64,000 nt of DNA, taken from positions 124,001-188,000 of the forward strand of contig JBEEGH010000034.1 of NCBI GenBank assembly GCA_041166745.1, read 5' to 3'. Made by a program: the position numbers and the translations under genes. Each line of letters begins with the position of its first letter. Positions within the stretch are counted from its first letter, which is position 1. This DNA comes from DASUCS01 sp041166745 (GTDB lineage: Bacteria > Actinomycetota > Acidimicrobiia > Acidimicrobiales > JACDCH01). This document shows positions 57,774 through 64,000 of the stretch, one piece after another. A model generated the notes under the pieces. It made no database searches, was not told the origin of the DNA, and saw only the letters and a program-made list of their open reading frames with translations.

Positions 57774-58580
57774 GTGCGAGTTCGCGTCGGGTGTGAGTTC
57801 GTGCAACGCGCCGATGCCGAGGTCCATGCTGTACTGCAAGTCGAACCGCGGCTCGATGGTCGGTTCGCGTTGCTCGACGAGCACTGGGACAACGCGCCAC
57901 CCGCTGCCTCCAGCCGATACGTCGACGACTTCGGAAACCTCTGCCGGCGCGTCAACGTCCCGAGCGGCGAGTCGACGATGCGGTACTCGGCGATCGTCGA
58001 GTTGGCGAGAACGTCCGACCCGGTGGCCGCGTACGCTGCGGAGGTTCCGCCGTCGGAGCTGCCCGACGAGACGCTTGCGTTCACGTTGCCGAGCCGGCTG
58101 TGCCCTTCGGACGAGCTAAGCGACACCGCATGGAGCATGTTCGGCAACGTGGCCCCTGGATGGCAGCGCGTCCAGGCCATCTGCGATTGGGTGCACGACA
58201 ATCTCGCGTTCGGGTACGGCACGAGCACGTCGCTCAGCACCGCCAAAGACGTGCTCGCCGCGCGGCAAGGTGTTTGCCGCGACTTTGCTCATCTCGCGGT
58301 CACGTTCTGCCGCGCGCTGAACATTCCCGCGCGATACACGTTCGGCTACCTGCCCGAGATCGACGTCGCCCCCCTCGACCATCCCATGGACTTCTGCGCG
58401 TGGATGGAAGTCTTTTTGGGTGGCGACTGGTGGACGTTCGATCCGCGCAACAACACACCTCGTGTCGGTCGCGTCCTCATCGGCCGCGGTCGTGATGCGC
58501 TCGACGTCGCGATGGAGACCACGTACGGTCCCGTCGAGCTCGTCTCGATGACGGTGTGGGCCGACGAGATCTCCTCATGA
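57774..58580 (+). CDS. Transglutaminase-like protein, variant active site
   Basis: A 268-residue protein. An N-terminal beta domain (1-100) is followed by a transglutaminase core: G-V-C-R-D-F-A-H-L with Cys168 and W-W-T-F-D-P-R with Asp223. At the usual His position the sequence is M-D-F-C-A-W, with Cys208 in place of His. The subfamily often deviates here, so activity is uncertain. It may be a protease, amidase or non-catalytic partner. GTG 57774 has AGGTAGG upstream. It overlaps the next transglutaminase gene by 4 bp (ATGA). Confidence 0.8.
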   Translation: MRVRVGCEFVQRADAEVHAVLQVEPRLDGRFALLDEHWDNAPPAASSRYVDDFGNLCRRVNVPSGESTMRYSAIVELARTSDPVAAYAAEVPPSELPDETLAFTLPSRLCPSDELSDTAWSMFGNVAPGWQRVQAICDWVHDNLAFGYGTSTSLSTAKDVLAARQGVCRDFAHLAVTFCRALNIPARYTFGYLPEIDVAPLDHPMDFCAWMEVFLGGDWWTFDPRNNTPRVGRVLIGRGRDALDVAMETTYGPVELVSMTVWADEISS

Positions 58581-59446
58581 CGGTGACCCTTCTCGAATCG
58601 TCGGTCGACGACTGCTCTGTCGAGCAGAACATCCGGTACGACTACTCGAAGCCCGTGACCAACCTGCGCCAGCGGCTCGTGGTGGTGCCACCGCCTCGCC
58701 ACGGTCGCCAGCAACGCACCGAGTGGAGTCTCGATGTCGAGGGCGCTCATGCGAAGGTCGTCCGCACCCGTCGCGACAGCTTCGGGAACGTGCACATCGA
58801 GATCGTGGTGCCCGCGGTGCAGTCGTGGCTCGAGTTCCACGTCCGATCGACAGTGGCCTTTCGTGACAACGAGTCGGCGCCAACAATTCGACGCGATGAG
58901 CGCTACACGCGCGCCACGCGCTTGACGTCGCCCGGCGATGCAATCGCTCGACTCGTCAGGGGATGTGGCTGCGAACCCGAGCTGATCTGCGCGCGAGTGC
59001 ACAGCGCGCTGACGTATGAGTGGGGCGTCACCGGCGTGGAAACCACGGCCCTCGAGGCGTTGTCGGCCGCTCGAGGCGTGTGTCAGGACTACGCCCACGT
59101 GATGGTGGCGGCCTGCCGATCCGTTGGCGTGCCTGCTCGTTACGTCTCCGGGCATCTTCTCGGCGAGGGCGGCAGCCACGCCTGGGTCGAGGTCCTTCAC
59201 CGGCACCCCGACCAACCAGGCCGTTGGCGAGCTGAAGCGTGGGATCCGACACACTGCCGACGGACGGACGACAGCTACATCACCATCGCCACCGGCCGCG
59301 ACTACCGCGATGTGGCCCCGATGTCCGGCACGTTCGACGGCGACGCGCTGGGATCGCTCACCGTGCGCAAGGTTGCAAGAGCTGGAGCACGGAACGAGGC
59401 GAGGGATGTTCCGGCGCCCGACCGTTTGGCGGTGTACAAGGCCTGA
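58577..59446 (+). CDS. Transglutaminase-like cysteine protease-fold protein
   Basis: A 289-residue protein. An N-terminal beta domain (I-R-Y-D-Y-S-K-P-V-T-N-L-R-Q-R-L) is followed by a complete transglutaminase triad: Cys169 in G-V-C-Q-D-Y-A-H, His201 in G-S-H-A-W-V-E-V, and Asp223 in W-D-P-T-H. This is the domain layout of the bacterial transglutaminases that accompany circularly permuted ATP-grasp and alpha-E proteins. It is coupled to the preceding variant paralogue and converges with the third copy. Confidence 0.86.
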   Translation: MTVTLLESSVDDCSVEQNIRYDYSKPVTNLRQRLVVVPPPRHGRQQRTEWSLDVEGAHAKVVRTRRDSFGNVHIEIVVPAVQSWLEFHVRSTVAFRDNESAPTIRRDERYTRATRLTSPGDAIARLVRGCGCEPELICARVHSALTYEWGVTGVETTALEALSAARGVCQDYAHVMVAACRSVGVPARYVSGHLLGEGGSHAWVEVLHRHPDQPGRWRAEAWDPTHCRRTDDSYITIATGRDYRDVAPMSGTFDGDALGSLTVRKVARAGARNEARDVPAPDRLAVYKA

Positions 59447-59495
59447 TCGGCCTTCGCGAGCGCGCCGGTACATCCTGGCTTGCGCAACCCTGATG

Positions 59496-60353
59496 TCAGG
59501 CTCGGCGCGTCAACTCCACCGTCACCGACGTGGTCGAGGACGGCGAGCCGCTGTACACGCCCTTGAGCGGCGTCACATCGCGGTAATCGCGACCGAGCGC
59601 GACGACGACGTGCCGCTCACCGACCGGCACGTCGTTCGTCGGATCGAACGGATGCCAACCCCCGATCCAGGCTTCGGTCCACGCGTGGCTCTCGCCCACG
59701 ACCGTTTCGCCGAGGACGGCTTCGACACGGGAGTCGAAGTAGCCCGATGCGTACCGGCACGGGACGTCCATTTCCCTCAGTAGCGCGATCGAGAGATGTA
59801 CGAAGTCTTGACACACCCCGTGCCCGGTTCGCTTCGCCTCGACCGCGGAGGTCATCACGTTGGTCGCACCTTTCATGTACGTGAGGTGATCGCGCACCCA
59901 ACCGGTGACCAGCTCGACCGCGTCTCGTGGCCCCGCGGATTGCGCTCGCAGTGTTCGGGCATGCTCGGCCAGTTCGGCGTCGGCGGAAGCGAAATGACTA
60001 GGCATCAGGAACTCGAAGTAACGATCGCCCACAACGGGATTGTCGACGTCGCTCCAGGTCGCATCGTTCGCGCCGTCACGCGCGGCTCGATCGACGTTCG
60101 CTGTCTGGACGACCGATGTACTCGTCACCACCAAATGGTCGTGCTGCTGATGGAGGTCGAAGGCGTGGACGAGCGTTCCCCAGTAATCCCAGTAGCGGAA
60201 CAGCGGCGTCGTGGGGGAAACGCTGACGCGTGCGTCGAGTGTGACTTGCTCCGGCGTCGTCATCGGGGTGAGGCGCGCTTCGTTGTACGACGCCGCGACT
60301 GGTTTCTCGTACGTGTAGCCCGTCCGGTGCATGATCTCGAGCCGACCGCTCAC
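59496..60353 (-). CDS. Transglutaminase-like protein of the ATP-grasp/alpha-E cluster
   Basis: A 285-residue protein with the same architecture. The N-terminal half starts L-E-I-M-H-R-T-G-Y-T-Y-E-K-P-V. The triad is Cys181 in G-V-C-Q-D-F-V-H, His223 in E-S-H-A-W-T-E-A, and Asp237 in F-D-P-T-N. GTG 60353 overlaps the alpha-E stop (GTGA), which fixes the start. It is the third gene of a minus-strand operon and probably acts on the peptide product of the ATP-grasp enzyme. Confidence 0.87.
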   Translation of the reverse strand: MSGRLEIMHRTGYTYEKPVAASYNEARLTPMTTPEQVTLDARVSVSPTTPLFRYWDYWGTLVHAFDLHQQHDHLVVTSTSVVQTANVDRAARDGANDATWSDVDNPVVGDRYFEFLMPSHFASADAELAEHARTLRAQSAGPRDAVELVTGWVRDHLTYMKGATNVMTSAVEAKRTGHGVCQDFVHLSIALLREMDVPCRYASGYFDSRVEAVLGETVVGESHAWTEAWIGGWHPFDPTNDVPVGERHVVVALGRDYRDVTPLKGVYSGSPSSTTSVTVELTRRA

Positions 60354-61279
60354 GCTGACCACTCCACGAGTCGGGTGGCACGGAAGTACCGCGCGGCAAC
60401 GGCGGCGCCCGCGTCGAAACACTGTTGCTGGATGCGGAAGAGGTGTTCAGGCAAGTCGGCGAGGAGCTCATCCGCGGACCGGAACTCCAGCTGCGTGCGA
60501 GCGAGACCGAGATGCCGGCGGGCTGCGTCGTCCACGCCGGTGCGCCCGTACACGGGATCGAGCTCCGCGAGGCATTGCTCTGCGGTGCTGAGCGCGTGGA
60601 AGAGCGACCGCGGAAACAGCCGATCGAGGACCAAGAACTCCGCGGCCAGCGACGCGTCGACGGCGCGCTGATACGTACGCAGGTAGGCCTCGTACGCCGA
60701 GCAGCACCGAAGTGTCGTCACCCACCCCGCTTGACCCCAGCTCTCGCCGTACCGTGCCGACAGCAACCGCGCGGTCATGTCGGCGCGCTCGAGGCTGCGG
60801 CCGAGCAACAGGAACCGCCATCCGTCATCCCGACTCATCGTCGACTCGGCGAAGCCAGCGAGTATTGCGGAACGCTCCTTCACCCAGTCGAAGAAGGAGT
60901 GGGGACTCTGCGCGCTGGCGATCCGCACCCGTCCTGCGAGTGCACCGTTCGTCGTGTTGAGGCACTCCCACATCTCCGACGAGATCGCCTCGCGTGCGCC
61001 GCGAGCGTTGGTCCACGCGTTCGCGAGCGCACCGGCGATCGATCCCGAGTTCTCGGTGTCGTACGCCAGCAGCCTCGTCACCGAAGAGGAGTCGCACCCC
61101 GGTGTCGCCCGGTCGCCGATCCCCATGACGTCCAGCAACGCTTCGCACGCCGAGTGTTCGTCGACCCAGCGATCCTCGAGGAGCAAGTGGTAGTGCACGT
61201 CGAGGATGCGGGCGGTGTCCTCCGCGCGCTCGGTGTAGCGCCCGAGCCAGTACAGCGACTCCGCGATGCGGCTCAGCAT
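60350..61279 (-). CDS. Alpha-E domain protein
   Basis: A 309-residue all-helical protein. The opening M-L-S-R-I-A-E-S-L-Y-W-L-G-R-Y-T-E-R-A-E-D-T-A-R is the hallmark of the alpha-E family, followed by G-R-S-L-E-R-A-D-M-T-A-R and repeated E/R-rich helices. The biochemical role is unknown. The family almost always sits beside circularly permuted ATP-grasp and transglutaminase genes, as here. Its ATG overlaps the ATP-grasp stop by 7 bp and its stop overlaps the transglutaminase start. Confidence 0.9.
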   Translation of the reverse strand: MLSRIAESLYWLGRYTERAEDTARILDVHYHLLLEDRWVDEHSACEALLDVMGIGDRATPGCDSSSVTRLLAYDTENSGSIAGALANAWTNARGAREAISSEMWECLNTTNGALAGRVRIASAQSPHSFFDWVKERSAILAGFAESTMSRDDGWRFLLLGRSLERADMTARLLSARYGESWGQAGWVTTLRCCSAYEAYLRTYQRAVDASLAAEFLVLDRLFPRSLFHALSTAEQCLAELDPVYGRTGVDDAARRHLGLARTQLEFRSADELLADLPEHLFRIQQQCFDAGAAVAARYFRATRLVEWSA

Positions 61280-62844
61280 CCCTCGCCTCCAGTGGACTGC
61301 TGCTGTTGCTGCTGCTGGGCCACGATGAGCTCCGGACCCGGCTCGGGCGGATGGCTCCACACCGCACCCGGTTGCCGCACGCCGACGGTGCCGAGACGCT
61401 CGCGGCCGTCGCCGTGGGGCATCAACACCCACGTGTCCTTGGAGCCGCCGCCCTGACTGGAGTTGACGACGAGGCTGCCCTCGGGCAGCGCGACGCGGGT
61501 GAGACCACCGGGCACCACCCACACGCGGTTGCCGTCGTTCACGGCAAACGGGCGAAGGTCGATGTGCCGTGGCGCGAACCCGTCACCCGTGTGGGTCGGT
61601 GAAGTGGACAGCTCGACCACGCCTTGTGCGATCCACCCTCGCGGGTTGTACGTGATCGCGGTTCGCAACGCCGCCAATTGCTCGTCGGTTGCGTGAGGGC
61701 CGATCACCAGCCCATACCCGCCGGAACCGTCCACCGGCTTGAGCACCAACTCGTCGAGATGGTCGAGCACGAAGGCGCGGTGGTCGTCGTTCTCGACATG
61801 GAACGTCTCGACGTTGTCGAGGATCGGTTCCTCGGAGAGGTAGTAGCGAATGAGATCGGGGACGTAGGTGTACAGCGCCTTGTCATCGGCAACCCCGTTG
61901 CCGACCGCGTTGGCGATCGTCACGTTGCCCTCGCGCGCCGCGTTGAGGATCCCCGGACAACCGAGTACGGAGTCGGGCCGGAAGTGCACGGGGTCGAGGT
62001 ACTCGTCGTCAACCCGCCGATAGACGACGTCGACGCGTTGTTCGCCGGCGGTCGTGCGCATCACGACCACCCCGCCTCGACACGCGAGGTCGCGGCCCTC
62101 GACGAGGGCAACACCCATCTGACGAGCGAGGAACGAGTGCTCGAAATACGCCGAGTTGTGAATGCCCGGAGTGAGCACGACGACCGTCGGATCCTTGCGA
62201 CCTTCGGGCGCGGCGGCTCGCAGCGCTTCGAGGAGATGCGACGGGTAGTCCGCGACGGGGCGAACTCGATGACTGGCAAACAGTTCCGGAAACACGTGCG
62301 TCATCGCCCGCCGGTTCTCGATCACGTACGAGATGCCGGACGGAGTCCGCAGGTTGTCCTCCAACACCCGATAGCGACCGTCGGCGCCGCGGATGAGGTC
62401 GATACCGGCGACGTGCACCCGCACGCCGTTCGGTGGCTCGACACCCGCGGCCTCTCGATGGATGTGGGTCGACGACATCACCAACCGCCGGGGCACGACT
62501 CGGTCAGCGAACAGCCTCCCAGCGCCGTACACATCCGCCAGGAAGGCCTCGAGCGCCCGCACCCGCTGCACGACACCCGACTCGATCAGCTCCCACTCAT
62601 CGGCCGCGACGACACGAGGAACGAGGTCCAGCGGGAACGGGCGCTCCTCACCGGACAACGAGAAGGTGATGCCCTGGTCTCGGAAGCTGCGGTCACGGAC
62701 GATGCAGCGCTCGTGGTAGTCCGAGGACGTCAGCGTGCACAGCGCGTCGTGCAAGGCCGCGTAGTGCGCGCGCGGCGAGGAGCTCTCGTCGAACATCTCG
62801 TCCCACGTATCGGGCATGCGATAGGTGTCGAAGAGATCCGCCAC
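61273..62844 (-). CDS. Circularly permuted ATP-grasp peptide-ligase-like protein
   Basis: A 523-residue protein of the circularly permuted ATP-grasp type 2 family (formerly DUF404/DUF407). Markers are I-D-L-I-R-G-A-D-G-R-Y-R-V-L-E-D-N-L-R-T-P-S-G, L-T-P-G-I-H-N-S-A-Y-F-E-H and L-V-L-K-P-V-D-G-S-G-G-Y-G-L. They bind ATP and metal for an amide-forming reaction. The C-terminus has a seven-glutamine run (CAG/CAA codons, 61298-61318). It heads the operon; the product is believed to be a modified peptide, which remains unproven. Confidence 0.9.
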   Translation of the reverse strand: MADLFDTYRMPDTWDEMFDESSSPRAHYAALHDALCTLTSSDYHERCIVRDRSFRDQGITFSLSGEERPFPLDLVPRVVAADEWELIESGVVQRVRALEAFLADVYGAGRLFADRVVPRRLVMSSTHIHREAAGVEPPNGVRVHVAGIDLIRGADGRYRVLEDNLRTPSGISYVIENRRAMTHVFPELFASHRVRPVADYPSHLLEALRAAAPEGRKDPTVVVLTPGIHNSAYFEHSFLARQMGVALVEGRDLACRGGVVVMRTTAGEQRVDVVYRRVDDEYLDPVHFRPDSVLGCPGILNAAREGNVTIANAVGNGVADDKALYTYVPDLIRYYLSEEPILDNVETFHVENDDHRAFVLDHLDELVLKPVDGSGGYGLVIGPHATDEQLAALRTAITYNPRGWIAQGVVELSTSPTHTGDGFAPRHIDLRPFAVNDGNRVWVVPGGLTRVALPEGSLVVNSSQGGGSKDTWVLMPHGDGRERLGTVGVRQPGAVWSHPPEPGPELIVAQQQQQQQSTGGEGC

Positions 62845-62938
62845 AGCCTCTTCGTAGCGAGAGGATGTTTCCGCCAGGTTTCCGCAGTGCAGGATTCACA
62901 TTGCCGACACAGTCCGGCTCCCAGCTGGTGGCGGTGAT

Positions 62939-62956
62939 GGGTGCCTCGACGCACCC
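62939..62956 (-). terminator. Candidate terminator hairpin
   Basis: GGGTGC and GCACCC pair perfectly around a 6-nt loop in the 138-bp gap after the XRE regulator stop and before the ATP-grasp gene start. There is no T-run. It probably ends the regulator transcript. Confidence 0.35.
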
Positions 62957-62982
62957 CTCGCCCGCATCGAGGCGCTCGCCGT

Positions 62983-63849
62983 TCAGCCGATGACGCGGAG
63001 CTGCGCGGGACTCGATGGCATCCCGTTGTCGCCGGCGCCGGCGCCGGCAAGGGCGCTCGCCGTGGCGTCATCGGCGGGCAGCCAGGTGATGAGGCGTTGG
63101 TCGTCGATGTCATCGGCGAGGAGTAGCACCTCGTAGTTGAGGCGCAGACGGCCCATGTCAGGGTGCACGATGCGCGTCGTGCCGCGGCGCTTGTCGGTTG
63201 TGGCGAACGTCGACCAGTGTTCGTTGAAGTCCGGCGAGGCGCGCAGCTCGTCCATCAGCATTGCGAAGTCAGGATCGTCGCCCCACCGCGCGGTCGCGGT
63301 GCGCAGGCGGCTGACCTGTTCGTCGGCCGCGGTGATCCAGTCGGCATAGACCGTTCGCGCGTCGGGATGGAGAAACACATAGCGGGCGAGGTTCGGCGGC
63401 GCGCCATCGAGCATGCCAAGCGGGCGTACGAGCTGCTCCCACGCCACGTTCCATGCGAGCACATCGTTGGTCGGGCCGGCGACGAACGCGGGCGTGGTGC
63501 CGAGTCCTTTGAGGAGCGCCGTCACTGTTGGCGCGACGGAGCGGGCCAAGGGACGGGTCGCCGGGCACAGTTCCGCGGTTTGGCTGACCATCGCCAGCGT
63601 GTAGAGCTCTCGTCGTTGTCCGTCGTCGAGGCGTAACGCGTCGGCCAGCGCGGCGATCACGCTCGGCGACGGCTTCGTGTCGCGGCCCTGCTCGAGCCGG
63701 ACGAGATAGTCGATGCTGACCCCGGCGAGCGTGGCGACTTCCTCGCGGCGCAGACCCGGTGTTCGCCGACGGCCGCTGTCGGGCAGTCCGACGTCGCCTG
63801 GCTGCAGCTGATCGCGGCGGGCACGAAGGAACTCGGCAACCGTCGTCAC
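62983..63849 (-). CDS. XRE-family regulator with MmyB-like ligand-binding domain
   Basis: A 288-residue protein. The helix-turn-helix spans about residues 5-75 (L-R-R-E-E-V-A-T-L-A-G-V-S-I-D-Y-L-V-R-L-E-Q-G-R). Residues of about 105-275 show the MmyB pattern: V-L-A-W-N-V-A-W-E-Q-L, N-L-A-R-Y-V-F-L-H-P-D-A-R, and I-V-H-P-D-M-G-R-L-R-L-N-Y-E-V-L. MmyB-like domains bind hydrophobic small molecules. Such regulators usually control a divergent enzyme or exporter gene, which fits the partial gene starting at 63951. GTG 63849 is assumed; its ribosome-binding site is not clear. Confidence 0.87.
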   Translation of the reverse strand: MTTVAEFLRARRDQLQPGDVGLPDSGRRRTPGLRREEVATLAGVSIDYLVRLEQGRDTKPSPSVIAALADALRLDDGQRRELYTLAMVSQTAELCPATRPLARSVAPTVTALLKGLGTTPAFVAGPTNDVLAWNVAWEQLVRPLGMLDGAPPNLARYVFLHPDARTVYADWITAADEQVSRLRTATARWGDDPDFAMLMDELRASPDFNEHWSTFATTDKRRGTTRIVHPDMGRLRLNYEVLLLADDIDDQRLITWLPADDATASALAGAGAGDNGMPSSPAQLRVIG

Positions 63850-63950
63850 CCTCCCAGCATGCCGTACGAACCGACGGATCACCCTGGCCCTGTCAATACC
63901 AGGATCAGCCCGGCCTTCTCGGTCCGTCGGCGTGAGCGGATGATCCCCCA

Positions 63951-64000
63951 ATGACCACCGCACCGACCTCCGTCTCGCTGCCCTTGGCCCCCGGCCGCTG
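63951..64000 (+). CDS. Start of a gene running off the window
   Basis: Sixteen codons from ATG 63951 are visible (M-T-T-A-P-T-S-V-S-L-P-L-A-P-G-R). The frame is open to the end. It is divergent from the MmyB-type regulator, a common position for its target gene. No ribosome-binding site is obvious, and the product cannot be recognised from this much. Confidence 0.4.
   Translation, partial: MTTAPTSVSLPLAPGR

Noticed and set aside
59450..59470. TCGCGAGCGCG near the convergent transglutaminase ends
   Set aside because: It matches only the GC core of the motif and is downstream of both genes, so it cannot be a promoter site.
1..64000. CRISPR arrays, insertion sequences, prophage and tRNA/rRNA genes
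   Set aside because: No regularly spaced repeats, transposase or integrase motifs, terminal inverted repeats with target duplications, or structural RNA features were recognised by reading both strands.

Overview
The window is gene-dense, high-GC bacterial chromosome. Gene spacing is tight, with many ATGA, GTGA and TGATG overlaps. GTG starts are common, and the regulators are mostly TetR, MarR, LuxR and NarL types. It carries an F420-type luciferase-like oxidoreductase, cytochromes P450, acyl-CoA dehydrogenase and thiolase genes, and a mycobacterial-style MprAB and LpqY-SugABC-like gene set. Together these point to an actinobacterium (Actinomycetota), possibly of the Acidimicrobiia type. No rRNA, tRNA, CRISPR array, insertion sequence or phage gene was recognised, and no stretch longer than 300 bases lacks a gene.

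Layout. 1-9.2 kb: a 5'-truncated HAF-repeat/FnIII surface protein, a methyltransferase, a large LuxR-type ATPase regulator, an alpha/beta hydrolase, an HMG-CoA-lyase-like protein, an LLM-class oxidoreductase, and a methyltransferase divergent from a TetR gene. 9.2-19.8 kb: a P450, the azlCD exporter, an HSL-type esterase, catalase, a zinc alcohol dehydrogenase, DinB-like and RibD-like proteins, then a translationally coupled P450 plus acyl-CoA dehydrogenase divergent from a TetR gene. 19.8-28.5 kb: a TetR gene facing a CrtA-like monooxygenase across twin operators, an MFS carrier overlapping a phosphohistidine-domain protein, a MarR gene divergent from a Gal80-like oxidoreductase, and a PAS-GGDEF diguanylate cyclase.

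28.3-36.3 kb: a dienelactone hydrolase, then a minus-strand operon of binding lipoprotein, two permeases, ATPase, GH15 trehalase-like enzyme and aldo/keto reductase. It looks like a disaccharide (probably trehalose) uptake and hydrolysis unit. 36.3-48.4 kb: a signalling and stress block with two NarL-type histidine kinases, two response regulators, a GAF-LuxR activator, a STAS protein, a VIT1-like transporter, a haem-binding protein, DUF1269 and MpaB-type proteins and an MFS carrier. In six intergenic regions of this block and at the head of the sugar operon there are eight copies of a 19-bp motif close to ACCTCACGCGAGCGCGTAG. This looks like the binding site of an undescribed local regulon and is the most interesting signal in the window.

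48.4-56.4 kb: a thiolase, then a seven-gene minus-strand operon: DUF5666-type protein, HlyD/MacA-like adaptor, MacB-like ATPase, MacB-like permease, second DUF5666-type protein, and an MprA/MprB-like two-component system. 56.5-57.7 kb: an ArsR-ArsC fusion protein with an operator over its start codon, coupled to a glyoxalase-family protein. 57.8-62.9 kb: five genes forming a peptide-modification or peptidase island: two transglutaminases on the plus strand converging on transglutaminase, alpha-E and circularly permuted ATP-grasp genes on the minus strand. The window ends with an XRE/MmyB-type regulator and the first codons of a divergent gene.
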